Of a stretch of DNA of 64,000 bases, positions 16,058-27,027 are shown piece by piece. The stretch spans positions 170,023 to 234,022 of the forward strand of contig NZ_LZHT01000009.1 in the NCBI RefSeq assembly GCF_001667315.1, read 5' to 3'. A model generated the notes under the pieces. That model worked only from the letters and a program-made list of their open reading frames with translations. It was not told the origin of the DNA and ran no database searches. The number at the start of each line of letters is the position of its first letter. The stretch's first letter is position 1. The stretch is from Mycobacterium sp. 852002-10029_SCH5224772. GTDB lineage: Bacteria > Actinomycetota > Actinomycetes > Mycobacteriales > Mycobacteriaceae. The position numbers and the translations under genes are program-made.

Positions 16058-18483
16058 CTAGTTCGGCCAAAACCGAAACCGACGACGAGGTGCGTCCTCC
16101 GGACATGGTCACGCTGACCATCGACGATGTCGAAATCAGCGTTCCCAAGGGAACTCTGGTGATCCGGGCCGCCGAATTGATGGGCATCCAGATCCCGCGG
16201 TTCTGCGAACACCCGTTGTTGGACCCGGTGGGCGCGTGCCGACAGTGCCTGGTCGAGGTCGAAGGCCAACGCAAGCCGATGACGTCGTGCACCGTCGTGG
16301 CCACCGACGACATGGTGGTGCGCACCCAACTGACGTCGGAGGTTGCCGACAAGGCGCAGCACATGGTGATGGAACTGCTCTTGATCAACCATCCGCTGGA
16401 CTGCCCGATGTGCGACAAGGGCGGCGAGTGCCCGCTGCAGAACCAGGCGATGTCCAACGGCCGGCCCGAGAGCCGATTCCACGACAACAAGCGGCAATTC
16501 GCCAAGCCGATCAACATCTCGTCGCAGGTGCTGCTGGATCGAGAGCGGTGCATCTCGTGCGTGCGCTGCACCCGGTTCTCGGAACAGATAGCCGGCGACA
16601 ATTTCATCGACGTGCAGGAGCGCGGTGCGCAGCAGCAGATCGGAATCTATGCCAACGAACCGTTCAACTCCTACTTTTCGGGCAACACGGTGCAGATCTG
16701 CCCGGTGGGCGCGCTGACCGGTACCGCCTACCGGTTCCGGGCGCGTCCCTTCGACCTGGTCTCGAGCCCGAGCGTCTGTGAACACTGCGCCTCCGGGTGC
16801 GCGCAGCGCACCGACCACCGCCGCGGCAAGGTGATGCGCCGGCTGGCCGGCGACGACCCGGAAGTCAACGAGGAGTGGAACTGCGACAAGGGCCGCTGGG
16901 CGTTCAATTACGCCACCCGGCCCGACGTGATCACCAGTCCGCTGGTCCGCGATGCCGACGGCTCGCTGCAACCGGCCTCGTGGCCACACGCGATCGCCGT
17001 CGCGACGCGGGGCCTGGAAGCCGCGCGCGGGCGCGCGGGGGCGCTGGTCGGCGGCCGGGCGACCTTGGAGGACGCCTACGCCTATTCCAAGTTTGCACGA
17101 ATCGTCTTGGACAGCAACGACATCGACTTTCGAGCCCGCCCTAGTTCGGCCGAGGAGGCCGACTTTTTGGCGGCCCGTATCGCCGGCAGACCGATTAGCG
17201 TCAGCTACGCCGACCTGGAATCCGCCCCCGTGGTCGTGCTGGTCGGGTTCGAGCCCGAGGACGAGTCGCCCATCGTGTTCCTGCGGCTGCGCAAGGCGGC
17301 CCGCAAGCACGGATTGCCCGTCTACGCCGTGGCGCCGTTCGCGACCCGGGCGCTGGACAAGATGTCCGGCCGGCTGATCAAGACGGTTCCCGGCGCCGAA
17401 GCGTCCGCGCTGGACGGGTTGGCCACCGGCGAGGTGGGCGACCTGCTGTCCACCCCGGGCGCGGTCATCATGGTCGGCGAGCGTCTGGCCACGGTGCCGG
17501 GGGGGTTGTCCGCCGCGGCCCGGCTCGCCGATACCACCGGCGCTCGCCTGGCCTGGGTGCCTCGGCGGGCCGGTGAGCGGGGCGCGCTGGAGGCCGGTGC
17601 GCTGCCCAACTTGCTGCCCGGTGGCCGACCGGTGGACGACGAGACCGCCCGGGCTCAGGTGGCCAAGGCATGGAACGTGTCCGAATTGCCTTCCGGCAGT
17701 GGGCGTGACGTCGACGGCATCCTGACCGCCGCCACCGACGGCACGCTGGACGCACTCCTGGTGGGCGGAGTCGAGCCCGACGACTTCGCCGATCCGGAAG
17801 CGGTGCTGGCGGCCCTGGACGGCGCCGGCTTCGTCGTCAGCCTGGAGATGCGGCACAGCGCCGTCACCGAACGGGCCGACGTGGTGTTCCCGGTCGTGTC
17901 GACGACACAGAAGGCCGGCGTGTTCGTCAACTGGGAAGGCCGCTTTCGGCCGTTCGAGGCCGCGTTGCACGGCAGTGCCCAGCAAGCCGGCCTATCCGAC
18001 CACCAGGTGCTCGACGCGCTGGCCGACGAGATGGGCGTTTATCTGGGGATGTCCACCGTCGACACAGCCCGCGAAGAAATGGCCGCACTACGGCACTGGG
18101 ATGGCAAGCGTGCCGCCAACCCGGACGTCGCGGCCCCGGAGCCGCCCAACCCCGGCAACGGGCCCGAAAAAGGACAAGCGGTGCTGGCCGGCTGGCGGAT
18201 GTTGCTGGACAACGGCCGAATGCAAGATGGTGAGCCACATCTGGCGGGGACCGCGCGCAAATCCGTGGCGCGCCTGTCCGCCGACACGGCCGCCGAAATC
18301 GGGGCCGCCGACGGCGAGGCGGTCACGGTCAGCACGTCACGCGGATCCATCAGCCTGCCGCTGGCCGTCACCGACATGCCCGACAGGGTCGTGTGGCTCC
18401 CGCTGAACTCATCCGCCTCGGCGGTGCACCGCCAACTCGGCGTAACGCTGGGCAGCACAGTGGAAATCGGGGTGGGCGAATGA
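16054..18483 (+). CDS. nuoG: NADH-quinone oxidoreductase subunit G
   Basis: The 809-residue iron-sulfur subunit begins with a ferredoxin-like domain whose [2Fe-2S] ligands lie in [15 protein letters not shown] and a later C. It continues with [17 protein letters not shown] (His/Cys-ligated N5) and [10 protein letters not shown] (N4). It also has CEHCASGC with a distant C in EWNCDKGRW, so the extra N7 cluster site is present. Residues from about 290 onward form the molybdopterin-oxidoreductase-like domain, which has no molybdenum cofactor in complex I. It carries electrons from NuoF toward NuoI. Translation is probably coupled to the mini-ORF upstream. Confidence 0.96.
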   Translation: MTSSAKTETDDEVRPPDMVTLTIDDVEISVPKGTLVIRAAELMGIQIPRFCEHPLLDPVGACRQCLVEVEGQRKPMTSCTVVATDDMVVRTQLTSEVADKAQHMVMELLLINHPLDCPMCDKGGECPLQNQAMSNGRPESRFHDNKRQFAKPINISSQVLLDRERCISCVRCTRFSEQIAGDNFIDVQERGAQQQIGIYANEPFNSYFSGNTVQICPVGALTGTAYRFRARPFDLVSSPSVCEHCASGCAQRTDHRRGKVMRRLAGDDPEVNEEWNCDKGRWAFNYATRPDVITSPLVRDADGSLQPASWPHAIAVATRGLEAARGRAGALVGGRATLEDAYAYSKFARIVLDSNDIDFRARPSSAEEADFLAARIAGRPISVSYADLESAPVVVLVGFEPEDESPIVFLRLRKAARKHGLPVYAVAPFATRALDKMSGRLIKTVPGAEASALDGLATGEVGDLLSTPGAVIMVGERLATVPGGLSAAARLADTTGARLAWVPRRAGERGALEAGALPNLLPGGRPVDDETARAQVAKAWNVSELPSGSGRDVDGILTAATDGTLDALLVGGVEPDDFADPEAVLAALDGAGFVVSLEMRHSAVTERADVVFPVVSTTQKAGVFVNWEGRFRPFEAALHGSAQQAGLSDHQVLDALADEMGVYLGMSTVDTAREEMAALRHWDGKRAANPDVAAPEPPNPGNGPEKGQAVLAGWRMLLDNGRMQDGEPHLAGTARKSVARLSADTAAEIGAADGEAVTVSTSRGSISLPLAVTDMPDRVVWLPLNSSASAVHRQLGVTLGSTVEIGVGE

Positions 18484-19760
18484 CCGGCTTGACCGCATTC
18501 GGGCACGACACCTGGTGGCTGGTGCTCGGCAAGGCGCTGGCGATCTTCGTGTTCCTCATGCTCAACGTGCTGGTCGCGATCCTCCTCGAACGCAAGATCC
18601 TCGGCTGGATGCAGCGGCGGCCCGGCCCCAACCGGGTCGGGCCCTGGGGCGTCCTGCAGAGCCTGGCCGACGGAATCAAGTTGGCGCTCAAGGAAACCAT
18701 CACCCCGGGCGGCGTCGACAAGTTCGTCTATTTCGCGGCGCCGGTCATCTCCACCATCCCGGCGTTCACCGCCTTCGCTTTCATCCCGTTCGGCCCCGTG
18801 GTGTCGGTGTTCGGCCACCGCACACCGCTGCAGCTGACCGACCTCCCGGTCGCCGTGCTGTTCATTCTGGGGTTGTCGGCCATCGGGGTGTACGGAATCG
18901 TCCTGGGCGGTTGGGCATCCGGATCCACCTACCCGCTGCTGGGCGGGGTGCGCTCCACCGCGCAGGTCATCTCCTACGAGGTGGCGATGGGGCTGTCGTT
19001 CGCGGCGGTGTTCCTCTACGCAGGCTCCATGTCGACGTCACAGATCGTCGCCGCGCAGGACCGGCTCTGGTACGTGTTCCTGTTGCTGCCGTCGTTCGTG
19101 ATCTATCTGATCTCGATGGTCGGCGAAACCAACCGGGCGCCATTCGATCTGCCCGAGGCCGAGGGCGAGCTGGTCGCGGGATTCCACACCGAGTATTCGT
19201 CGCTGAAGTTCGCGATGTTCATGCTCGCCGAGTACGTCAACATGATGACGGTGTCCTCGCTCGCCACCGTCTTGTTCTTCGGTGGCTGGCACGCACCGTT
19301 CCCGCTGAACATGTGGGCGGGCGCCAACACCGGTTGGTGGCCGGTGCTCTGGTTCACCGCCAAGATGTGGACCTTCTTGTTCATCTACTTCTGGCTGCGG
19401 GCCTCGTTGCCCCGGCTGCGCTACGACCAGTTCATGGGGCTGGGTTGGAAGCTGTTGATTCCGGCGTCGCTGGTCTGGGTGCTGATCGCGGCGGTGATCC
19501 GCACGCTGCGTAACCAGGGGTACGCGCATTGGACCCCGATACTGGTGGTCTGCAGCATCGTGTTCGCGACGGCGCTGCTGTTGTCGCTGCGAAAACCGTT
19601 CAGCGCGCCAGGCATTCGCGCGCTCGAGCGCCAGCTGCGGCGCGAGGCGAAAAAACTCCCGGCCCTACCACGCTCCACACCGGTATTCCCGACACCGCCG
19701 CTGCCGGCGAAGGAACAGAAGTCCCTGGAGGCGGCGAGCAAGGAGAAAGCACGTGGCTAA
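18480..19760 (+). CDS. nuoH: NADH-quinone oxidoreductase subunit H
   Basis: The 426-residue membrane subunit has about eight transmembrane helices and the conserved features [20 protein letters not shown] near residue 38 and [27 protein letters not shown] near 225. The latter is the acidic loop at the quinone-chamber entrance. The C-terminal 50 residues are a basic, proline-rich extension typical of mycobacteria. It forms the quinone channel and starts the proton path. Its 3' end overlaps nuoI by 8 bases. Confidence 0.97.
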   Translation: MTGLTAFGHDTWWLVLGKALAIFVFLMLNVLVAILLERKILGWMQRRPGPNRVGPWGVLQSLADGIKLALKETITPGGVDKFVYFAAPVISTIPAFTAFAFIPFGPVVSVFGHRTPLQLTDLPVAVLFILGLSAIGVYGIVLGGWASGSTYPLLGGVRSTAQVISYEVAMGLSFAAVFLYAGSMSTSQIVAAQDRLWYVFLLLPSFVIYLISMVGETNRAPFDLPEAEGELVAGFHTEYSSLKFAMFMLAEYVNMMTVSSLATVLFFGGWHAPFPLNMWAGANTGWWPVLWFTAKMWTFLFIYFWLRASLPRLRYDQFMGLGWKLLIPASLVWVLIAAVIRTLRNQGYAHWTPILVVCSIVFATALLLSLRKPFSAPGIRALERQLRREAKKLPALPRSTPVFPTPPLPAKEQKSLEAASKEKARG

Positions 19761-20298
19761 ATTCTTGGATGCCGTGGCCGGATTCGGCGTGACGTTCGGA
19801 TCGATGTTCAAAAAGCGCGTCACTGAGGGGTATCCGGAAAAGCCGGGCCCGATCATGCCGCGCTATCACGGCCGCCATCAGCTGAACCGTTACCCGGACG
19901 GCCTGGAGAAATGCATCGGGTGCGAACTGTGTGCCTGGGCATGCCCGGCCGACGCGATCTACGTCGAGGGTGCCGACAACACCGAGGAACTCAGGTATTC
20001 ACCCGGGGAGCGCTATGGCCGGGTGTATCAGATCAACTATCTGCGCTGCATCGGCTGCGGCCTGTGCATCGAGGCCTGCCCGACCCGGGCGCTGACGATG
20101 ACCAACGACTACGAGATGGCCGACGACAACCGCGCCGACCTGATCTACGAGAAGGACCAGCTGCTGGCCCCGCTGCTGCAAGACATGCTCGCGCCGCCGC
20201 ACCCCAGGGCCGCCGGCGCCACCGACAAGGACTACTACCAGGGGAACGTGACCGCGGACGGGTTGCGAGAAACCCGGCAGACCGGAGACTCCCGGTGA
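19753..20298 (+). CDS. nuoI: NADH-quinone oxidoreductase subunit I (two 4Fe-4S clusters)
   Basis: This 181-residue ferredoxin-type subunit has two classic cluster motifs, [12 protein letters not shown] near residue 55 and [12 protein letters not shown] near residue 99, for clusters N6a and N6b. These join NuoG to NuoB in the electron wire. The start is GTG 19753 inside the end of nuoH, behind GGAG. Its stop overlaps nuoJ by GTGA. Confidence 0.97.
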   Translation: MAKFLDAVAGFGVTFGSMFKKRVTEGYPEKPGPIMPRYHGRHQLNRYPDGLEKCIGCELCAWACPADAIYVEGADNTEELRYSPGERYGRVYQINYLRCIGCGLCIEACPTRALTMTNDYEMADDNRADLIYEKDQLLAPLLQDMLAPPHPRAAGATDKDYYQGNVTADGLRETRQTGDSR

Positions 20299-21113
20299 CT
20301 GGTTTCGCAGGCCACGCCTTCGCTTCGGCCTCCAATGTGGCCTCCAGTTTCGCCCACGACACCATCGTTCGAACCTCCACGGGCGAAGCGGTGACGTTCT
20401 GGGTGCTGGGCGCGCTGGCCGTGATCGGTGCGCTCGGGGTGGTCGTGGCGGTCAACGCCGTGTACTCGGCGATGTTCCTGGCGATGACGATGATCATCCT
20501 GGCGGTGTTCTACATGATCCAGGACGCGTTGTTTTTGGGCGTCGTCCAGGTCGTGGTCTACACCGGCGCGGTGATGATGCTGTTCCTGTTCGTGCTGATG
20601 CTCATCGGCGTGGACTCCGCGGAATCGCTGCGAGAGACGCTGCGGGGTCAGCGGGTCGCCGCGGTGGCCGCCGGTGTCGGGTTCGGCATCCTGCTCATCG
20701 CCACCATCGGCAACGTGGCCACCGGCGGTTTCGCCGGGCTGACCACCGCGAACGCCGCCGGCAATGTGGAAGGGCTGGCGGCGCTGATCTTTTCGCGCTA
20801 CCTGTGGGCGTTCGAGCTCACCAGCGCCCTGCTGATCACCGCGGCGGTCGGGGCCATGGTGCTGGCGCACCGCGAGCGTTTCGAGCGCCGCAAGACGCAA
20901 CGCGAGCTCTCCCAGGAACGATTCCAGCCCGGCGGGTACGCCACCCCGCTGCCCGGCCCCGGTGTCTACGCCCGCCACAACGCCGTCGACGTCGCCGCGC
21001 TGCTGCCGGACGGCTCGTACTCGAAGCTGTCGGTGTCGCCGACGCTGCAGAGCCGCGGCGCCGACGGCGAGAAGACCCCGTCCCCCGAGGCGATCAAAGG
21101 CGGTGCATCGTGA
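20295..21113 (+). CDS. nuoJ: NADH-quinone oxidoreductase subunit J
   Basis: The 272-residue protein has five transmembrane helices in the first 200 residues, including the conserved third helix [20 protein letters not shown] with its pi-bulge region. The hydrophilic C-terminal tail (about 205-272) is longer than in enteric NuoJ. It sits beside NuoA and NuoK and relays the conformational change to the pumping modules. GTG 20295 overlaps the nuoI stop, and its end overlaps nuoK by GTGA. Confidence 0.95.
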   Translation: MTGFAGHAFASASNVASSFAHDTIVRTSTGEAVTFWVLGALAVIGALGVVVAVNAVYSAMFLAMTMIILAVFYMIQDALFLGVVQVVVYTGAVMMLFLFVLMLIGVDSAESLRETLRGQRVAAVAAGVGFGILLIATIGNVATGGFAGLTTANAAGNVEGLAALIFSRYLWAFELTSALLITAAVGAMVLAHRERFERRKTQRELSQERFQPGGYATPLPGPGVYARHNAVDVAALLPDGSYSKLSVSPTLQSRGADGEKTPSPEAIKGGAS

Positions 21114-21409
21114 ATCCCGGTAATTACCTGTATCTTTCGGCGCTGCTGTTCACCATCGGGGCCGCCGGTGTGTTGTTGCGCCGCAACGCCATCGTGATGT
21201 TCATGTGCGTCGAGCTGATGCTCAACGCCGTCAACCTCGCGTTCGTCACGTTCGCGCGGATGCACGGCCACCTGGACGGGCAGATGATCGCGTTCTTCAC
21301 GATGGTGGTGGCCGCCTGTGAAGTGGTCATCGGCCTGGCCATCATCATGACCATTTTCCGTGCCCGCAAATCGGCGTCCGTCGACGACGCGAATCTACTC
21401 AAAGGCTGA
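21110..21409 (+). CDS. nuoK: NADH-quinone oxidoreductase subunit K
   Basis: The 99-residue, three-helix membrane subunit matches the usual NuoK length. The second helix has the key glutamate in [13 protein letters not shown] near residue 36, and the third has a second one in [14 protein letters not shown] near residue 72. Both belong to a proton channel. The start is GTG 21110. Ten bases separate it from nuoL. Confidence 0.96.
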   Translation: MNPGNYLYLSALLFTIGAAGVLLRRNAIVMFMCVELMLNAVNLAFVTFARMHGHLDGQMIAFFTMVVAACEVVIGLAIIMTIFRARKSASVDDANLLKG

Positions 21410-21419
21410 AGACGCCCAC

Positions 21420-23306
21420 ATGACTCACTACACCTGGCTGCTGGTCGCGCTGCCGTTGGCGGGTGCCACGATCCTGCTGTTCGGCGGGCGGCGCACCGAC
21501 CGGTGGGGGCATTGGCTGGGCTGCGCCACCGCCCTGGCCGCATTCGGCCTGGGCCTGGGCCTGCTGAGCGAGTTGCTCGGCCGCGCCGCCGACGACCGCG
21601 TCATCCACCAGAGGGTGTTCAGCTGGATCCCGGTCGGCCAACTCCAGGTCGACGTGGGGATGCAGATCGACCAGTTGTCGGTGTGTTTCGCGCTGCTGAT
21701 CTCTGGGGTCGGGGCCCTGATCCACATCTATTCGGTGGCCTACATGGCCGAAGACCCGGGCCGCCGAAGGTTTTTCGGCTATCTCAACCTGTTCCTCGCC
21801 GCGATGATGCTGCTCGTGGTCGCCGACAACTTCGTGGTGCTCTACCTCGGCTGGGAAGGCGTGGGCCTGGCGTCTTACCTGCTGATCGGGTTCTGGTACC
21901 ACAAGCCGACGGCAGCAACGGCCGCCAAGAAGGCTTTCGTGATGAACCGGGTCGGTGACGCCGGGTTGGCGCTGGCAATGTTCTTGATGTTCAGCACTTT
22001 CGGCACGCTGTCCTATGCGGGCGTGTTCGCCGGCGCACCCGGGGCGAATCGGGGCGCGCTGACCGCCATGGGGTTGCTGTTGCTGCTGGGCGCCTGCGCG
22101 AAGTCCGCACAGGTGCCCCTGCAGGCCTGGCTGGGCGACGCCATGGAGGGCCCCACCCCGGTGTCCGCGTTGATCCACGCCGCCACCATGGTGACGGCCG
22201 GGGTGTATCTGATCGTGCGATCCAACCCGCTGTACAACCTGTCGCCCGACGCGCAACTGGCCGTGGTCATCGTGGGGGCGGTCACGTTGCTGCTCGGAGC
22301 CTTCATCGGCTGCGCCAAGGACGACATCAAGCGGGCGCTGGCGGCATCGACGATGAGCCAGATCGGCTACATGGTGCTGGCCGCCGGCCTGGGTCCGGCC
22401 GGCTACGCCTTCGCGATCATGCATCTGCTCACCCATGGTTTCTTCAAGGCCGGGTTGTTCCTGGGATCCGGCGCCGTGATTCACGCGATGGACGAAGAGC
22501 AGGACATGCGCCGCTACGGCGGCCTGCGCGCGGCGTTGCCGATCACGTTCGCCACGTTCGGCCTGGGATACCTGGCGATCATCGGCGTCCCGCCGTTCGC
22601 GGGTTACTTCTCCAAGGACGCCATCATCGAGGCGGCGATGGCCGCCGGGGGCATCCGCGGTTACGTGCTGGGCGGGGCGGCGCTGCTGGGAGCCGGCGTC
22701 ACCGCCTTCTACATGACGCGCGTGATGCTGATGACCTTCTTCGGTAAGAAGCGCTGGGCCCCGGGCGCCCACCCGCACGAGGCGCCCGGCCTGATGACGT
22801 GGCCCATGATCCTGCTGGCCGTCGGCTCGGTGTTCTCCGGTGGCTTGCTGGCGGTCGGTGGCACCTTCGCACGCTGGCTCGAACCGGTCGTCGGGAAACA
22901 CGAGGAAGTGACCCACGCGTTGCCGGCCTGGGTCAGCACCGCCCTGGCCCTGGGAGTCGTCGTCATCGGGATCGCGGTGGCCTACCGGCTTTACGCCACC
23001 GCCCCCATCCCCCGGGTGGCTCCGCTGTCGGTCTCGCCCCTGACGACGGCCGTACGCAAGGACTTCTACGGCGATGCCTTCAACGAGGAGGTGTTCATGC
23101 GCCCTGGTGCGCAACTGACCCACGCGCTTGTCGAAGTCGACAACGCGGGCGTCGACGGCTCGGTCAACGCGCTGGCGGCGCTGGTGAGCCGCGCGTCAAA
23201 TCGGCTGCGGGGGCTGCAAACCGGCTTCGCCCGCAACTACGCATTGTCGATGCTGACGGGCGCGGTGCTGGTGGTCGCGCTGATCCTGGCGGTGAAACTG
23301 TGGTGA
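21420..23306 (+). CDS. nuoL: NADH-quinone oxidoreductase subunit L (proton-pumping)
   Basis: This 628-residue antiporter-like subunit has about 16 transmembrane helices and the family sequence [23 protein letters not shown] (pumping Glu near residue 146). It also has the broken-helix lysine region [31 protein letters not shown] near residue 231. The C-terminal part includes the lateral helix that braces the other pumps. ATG 21420 has no close overlap with nuoK, but the end overlaps nuoM by GTGA. Confidence 0.97.
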   Translation: MTHYTWLLVALPLAGATILLFGGRRTDRWGHWLGCATALAAFGLGLGLLSELLGRAADDRVIHQRVFSWIPVGQLQVDVGMQIDQLSVCFALLISGVGALIHIYSVAYMAEDPGRRRFFGYLNLFLAAMMLLVVADNFVVLYLGWEGVGLASYLLIGFWYHKPTAATAAKKAFVMNRVGDAGLALAMFLMFSTFGTLSYAGVFAGAPGANRGALTAMGLLLLLGACAKSAQVPLQAWLGDAMEGPTPVSALIHAATMVTAGVYLIVRSNPLYNLSPDAQLAVVIVGAVTLLLGAFIGCAKDDIKRALAASTMSQIGYMVLAAGLGPAGYAFAIMHLLTHGFFKAGLFLGSGAVIHAMDEEQDMRRYGGLRAALPITFATFGLGYLAIIGVPPFAGYFSKDAIIEAAMAAGGIRGYVLGGAALLGAGVTAFYMTRVMLMTFFGKKRWAPGAHPHEAPGLMTWPMILLAVGSVFSGGLLAVGGTFARWLEPVVGKHEEVTHALPAWVSTALALGVVVIGIAVAYRLYATAPIPRVAPLSVSPLTTAVRKDFYGDAFNEEVFMRPGAQLTHALVEVDNAGVDGSVNALAALVSRASNRLRGLQTGFARNYALSMLTGAVLVVALILAVKLW

Positions 23307-24949
23307 ACTCGCTGAATTCGGTTCCGTGGCTCAGCGTGCTGTGGCTTCTCCCACTGGCAGGCGCGGTGCTGATCATCCTGATGCCGCCCGGGCTGCGACA
23401 GCTCGCCAAGTGGACCGGCCTGGTCTTCGGCGTCCTGACCCTGGCGGTCGCGGTTGTCGTCACCCTCGGGTTCAAGACCGGGGGCGACACTTACCAATTC
23501 GTCGAAAAGCACGAATGGATCCCGGCTTTCGGGGCCGGGTACACCCTGGGTGTGGACGGCATCGCGGTGGTGCTGGTGCTGCTGACCGCGGTGCTGATCC
23601 CGGTGCTGCAGGTGGCCGGCTGGAACGACGGTGGCGAGCGCACCCGCGGCGATGGTGACGACCTGCTGCACCCGGCTTCGCCGGGCTTGCAGTCGTCACG
23701 CAGTGTGCACGCCTACATCGCCCTGACGCTGGCCATCGAGTCGATGGTGCTGATCTCGGTGATCGCGCTGGACGTGCTGCTGTTCTACGTGTTCTTCGAA
23801 GCCATGCTCATTCCGATGTACTTCCTGATCGGCGGCTTCGGCGGGGGGTCCGGCAGGTCGCGCGCGGCCGTGAAGTTCTTGCTGTACAACCTGTTCGGCG
23901 GGCTGATCATGCTGGCCGCGGTGATCGGGGTGTACGTGGTGACCGCGCAGCACGGGCCGGGCACGTTCGACTTCCGTGAGATCGTCGCCGGCGTCGCCTC
24001 CGGCCGCTACGGCGCGGACTCCGCAGTGTTCAAGGCGCTGTTTTTGGGCTTCATGTTCGCGTTCGCGATCAAGGCCCCGCTGTGGCCGTTCCACCGCTGG
24101 CTTCCCGACGCCGCGGTCGAGGCCACCCCTGCGACCGCGGTGCTGATGATGGCGGTGATGGACAAGGTCGGCACCTTCGGCATGTTGCGCTACTGCCTGC
24201 AGCTGTTCCCCGACGCCTCAACGTATTTCCGTCCGGCGATCGTCGTGCTGGCGGTCATCGGGGTGGTCTACGGGGCGGTCGTCGCCATCGGCCAGACCGA
24301 CATCATGCGCCTGATCGCCTACACCTCGATCTCGCACTTCGGGTTCATCATCCTGGGCATCTTCGTGATGACCAGCCAGGGCCAGAGCGGGTCGACGCTC
24401 TACATGCTCAACCACGGGCTGTCCACGGCGGCGGTGTTCCTGATCGCCGGGTTCCTGATATCGCGGCACGGCAGCCGGGCAATCGCCGACTACGGCGGCG
24501 TACAGAAGGTGGCACCCATCTTGGCGGGCACCTTCCTGGTCTCGGCCATGGCCACCCTGTCACTGCCCGGCCTGGCCCCGTTCATCAGCGAATTCCTGGT
24601 CCTGCTGGGAACTTTCAACCGGTATTGGCTGGCCGCCGGGTTCGGCGTCACCGCGCTGGTGCTGTCCTCCGTCTACATGTTGTGGCTCTACCAGCGCGTG
24701 ATGACGGGGCCGGTCGCCAGCGGCAACGAGAAGATCGGCGACCTCAAGGCGCGCGAACTGATCGTCGTCGCACCGCTGATCGCGCTGCTGCTCGGGCTCG
24801 GGATCTACCCCAAGCCCGTGCTCGACATCATCAATCCCGCCGTCGAGAACACCATGACCACCATCGGCCAGCACGATCCCAAACCGACTGTGCCGGTAGC
24901 AAATTCCAGGCCGGCCGAAGCAGCCCGGACCGCTGAAGGACCGCGATGA
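23303..24949 (+). CDS. nuoM: NADH-quinone oxidoreductase subunit M (proton-pumping)
   Basis: The 548-residue antiporter-like subunit has about 14 helices, with [21 protein letters not shown] (pumping Glu near residue 167) and the lysine region [32 protein letters not shown]. The start is GTG 23303, overlapping nuoL. A hydrophilic loop near residues 105-130 ([19 protein letters not shown]) is longer than in enteric NuoM. It overlaps nuoN by ATGA. Confidence 0.97.
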   Translation: MNSLNSVPWLSVLWLLPLAGAVLIILMPPGLRQLAKWTGLVFGVLTLAVAVVVTLGFKTGGDTYQFVEKHEWIPAFGAGYTLGVDGIAVVLVLLTAVLIPVLQVAGWNDGGERTRGDGDDLLHPASPGLQSSRSVHAYIALTLAIESMVLISVIALDVLLFYVFFEAMLIPMYFLIGGFGGGSGRSRAAVKFLLYNLFGGLIMLAAVIGVYVVTAQHGPGTFDFREIVAGVASGRYGADSAVFKALFLGFMFAFAIKAPLWPFHRWLPDAAVEATPATAVLMMAVMDKVGTFGMLRYCLQLFPDASTYFRPAIVVLAVIGVVYGAVVAIGQTDIMRLIAYTSISHFGFIILGIFVMTSQGQSGSTLYMLNHGLSTAAVFLIAGFLISRHGSRAIADYGGVQKVAPILAGTFLVSAMATLSLPGLAPFISEFLVLLGTFNRYWLAAGFGVTALVLSSVYMLWLYQRVMTGPVASGNEKIGDLKARELIVVAPLIALLLGLGIYPKPVLDIINPAVENTMTTIGQHDPKPTVPVANSRPAEAARTAEGPR

Positions 24950-26535
24950 CCCTCCCCACTCCCAGCATCCAGTACTTCCTGCTGTCACCGACCCTCATCG
25001 TGTTCGGCATCGCCGTAGTGGGTGTCCTCGCGGAAGCGTTCCTGCCCAGGCGGATGCGCTACAGCGGCCAAGTGACGCTTGCCCTGGGCGGTTTGATCGC
25101 GGCGTTCGTCGCCGTCATCGCCGTGAGCCGCTCGATCGCCAGCTCCGGGCGGGCCGCGGTGCTGGGCGCCATGGCCATCGACCGTCCGACGCTCTACCTG
25201 CAAGGCACCGTGCTGCTGGTCGCGGTGATGGCGGTCATCTTCATGGCCGAACGCACCCAAACCAAAACGGAAAGCAAGGTTTCGGTGGGGGCCGGCGCCG
25301 GCGGCTCGGGCGGCCTGGACTCGTTTACCCCGCAGGCATCCTCGGTGCCCGACAGCGACGCCGAGCGGGACGCCGAGCGGGCCGGGGCCGCGCAGACGGA
25401 GCTGTTCCCACTGGCGATGCTGTCGGTCGGCGGCATGATGGTCTTCCCGGCGTCCAACGACCTGCTGACCATGTTCGTCGCCCTGGAAGTGCTGTCGTTG
25501 CCGCTGTACCTGATGTGCGGCCTGGCCCGCCATCGCCGCCTGCTGTCGCAGGAAGCGGCCATGAAGTACTTTCTGCTGGGCGCGTTTTCGTCGGCGTTCT
25601 TCCTCTACGGTGTGGCGCTGCTGTATGGCGCGACGGGCACGCTGCTGCTCACCGGCGTCCGGGATGCGCTGACCGCGCGCGGCGACAGCTCGCTGGCGCT
25701 GGTCGGTGTCGCGCTGCTGTCGGTGGGTCTGCTGTTCAAGGTCGGCGCCGTTCCGTTCCACTCGTGGATTCCCGACGTGTATCAGGGCGCCCCCACCCCC
25801 ATCACCGGGTTCATGGCGGCGGCCACCAAGGTCGCGGCTTTCGGTGCGCTACTTCGGGTGATCTACGTCGCGCTGCCGCCGCTGCACGATCAGTGGCGCC
25901 CGATGCTGTGGACCATTTCGATCCTGACCATGGTCGTGGGCACCATCACCGCGGTGAACCAGACCGACGTCAAAAGGATGCTGGCCTACTCGTCGGTCGC
26001 TCACGTCGGATTCATCCTCACCGGCGTCATCGCCGACAACCACACCGGGCTTTCCTCCACGTTGTTCTATCTGCTGGCCTACAGCTTCAGCACGGTGGGG
26101 GCGTTCGCCATCGTGGGCCTGATCCGCGACAGCGACGGGGTCGAGGACGCCGCACTGTCGCACTGGGCGGGGCTCGGACAGCGCTCACCCATTGTGGGTG
26201 TGATGTTTTCGATGTTCCTGTTGGCCTTCGCCGGTATCCCCCTGACCAGTGGGTTCGTCAGTAAACTCGCCGTGTTCAAGGCCGCCGCCCAGGGGGGTGC
26301 CGTGCCTCTGGTGATCGTCGGTGTGGTCGCCAGCGGGGTCGCCGCCTACTTCTACGTGCGGGTGATCGTGTCGATGTTCTTCACCGCGGCAACCGAGGAC
26401 ACCCCGCACGTGGTGGTTCCGGGCATCCTGAGCAAGGTCGCGATTGCGATCTGCGCCGCGGTCACCGTGGTGCTGGGTATCTTCCCGCAGCCACTGCTCG
26501 ACCTGGCCGATCAGGCCGCACACCTGCTGCACTGA
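24946..26535 (+). CDS. nuoN: NADH-quinone oxidoreductase subunit N (proton-pumping)
   Basis: The 529-residue antiporter-like subunit ends the operon. It has the LLTMFVALEVLSLPLYLMCG helix (Glu near residue 184) and LLFKVGAVPFHSWIPDVYQGAPTPITGFMA near residue 265. A Gly/Ser-rich insertion near residues 105-145 between helices is typical of mycobacterial NuoN. Translation ends 27 bases before the stop of the convergent minus-strand cluster. Confidence 0.97.
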   Translation: MTLPTPSIQYFLLSPTLIVFGIAVVGVLAEAFLPRRMRYSGQVTLALGGLIAAFVAVIAVSRSIASSGRAAVLGAMAIDRPTLYLQGTVLLVAVMAVIFMAERTQTKTESKVSVGAGAGGSGGLDSFTPQASSVPDSDAERDAERAGAAQTELFPLAMLSVGGMMVFPASNDLLTMFVALEVLSLPLYLMCGLARHRRLLSQEAAMKYFLLGAFSSAFFLYGVALLYGATGTLLLTGVRDALTARGDSSLALVGVALLSVGLLFKVGAVPFHSWIPDVYQGAPTPITGFMAAATKVAAFGALLRVIYVALPPLHDQWRPMLWTISILTMVVGTITAVNQTDVKRMLAYSSVAHVGFILTGVIADNHTGLSSTLFYLLAYSFSTVGAFAIVGLIRDSDGVEDAALSHWAGLGQRSPIVGVMFSMFLLAFAGIPLTSGFVSKLAVFKAAAQGGAVPLVIVGVVASGVAAYFYVRVIVSMFFTAATEDTPHVVVPGILSKVAIAICAAVTVVLGIFPQPLLDLADQAAHLLH

Positions 26536-26562
26536 TCCGAGCACCATGCGGCCGCGCGGCGG

Positions 26563-27027
26563 TCAGCCCAGGAACGGCCGGATCGCCAACAGGTAGATCA
26601 CCAGCGCCCCCAGCGGGGCCGCCAGCGGCAACCACGGCAGCTGCAACGGAAAGGACGTCGCGACCAACCCGGCAAACGTAAACCCCACGGCGGCAACGGC
26701 TGTCGGCCAGCTACCCAGCACCACCGGGGCGGCGCCGCCGACCGCGTGGCGGCACACCAGGTAGCCGGCCGCGCACAACCCGGAGAGGGCGACGAACACC
26801 AGCGGCGGATCGGACAGCATGACGGTCGGGATCGTCAACAGCACGGCAACCGTTGCGGCGGGGCGGAATGCGGTGCCCGCCCCCACCGCCATCAGGGCCG
26901 CCACCCACGCCACGATGGCGGATCGTGGCGAGCCTGCGGCGGCCAGCCCGACCATGAGCACACCGAACCCGGTCGCGAACGCGGGCGCCCCCACCCGCGA
27001 CAGTGCGCCTGTGCCACCGCTATCCAC
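26563..27027 (-). CDS. Small integral membrane protein (Rv3162c-like)
   Basis: The 154-residue protein is almost wholly hydrophobic, with about five predicted membrane helices and no recognised domain. GTG 27027 is preferred because GGGAGG lies 4 bases upstream of it; GTG 27039 would add four residues. Either start lies inside or beside the end of the DUF58 gene. By order it corresponds to M. tuberculosis Rv3162c, next to Rv3163c and moxR3. Small membrane proteins often accompany MoxR/DUF58 pairs, but the function is unknown. Confidence 0.6.
   Translation of the reverse strand: MDSGGTGALSRVGAPAFATGFGVLMVGLAAAGSPRSAIVAWVAALMAVGAGTAFRPAATVAVLLTIPTVMLSDPPLVFVALSGLCAAGYLVCRHAVGGAAPVVLGSWPTAVAAVGFTFAGLVATSFPLQLPWLPLAAPLGALVIYLLAIRPFLG

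Noticed and set aside
14377..17985. A very long open frame on the minus strand across nuoE-nuoG (about 1200 codons)
   Set aside because: It is opposite highly conserved nuo genes with clear cofactor motifs. Long antisense frames arise from the strong GC bias at third codon positions. Its residues (rich in Arg, Gly, Val, Asp, His) form no domain.
21399..23123. Minus-strand frame opposite nuoL, His- and Gln-rich
   Set aside because: It mirrors membrane helices of NuoL. There is no ribosome site and no recognisable domain.
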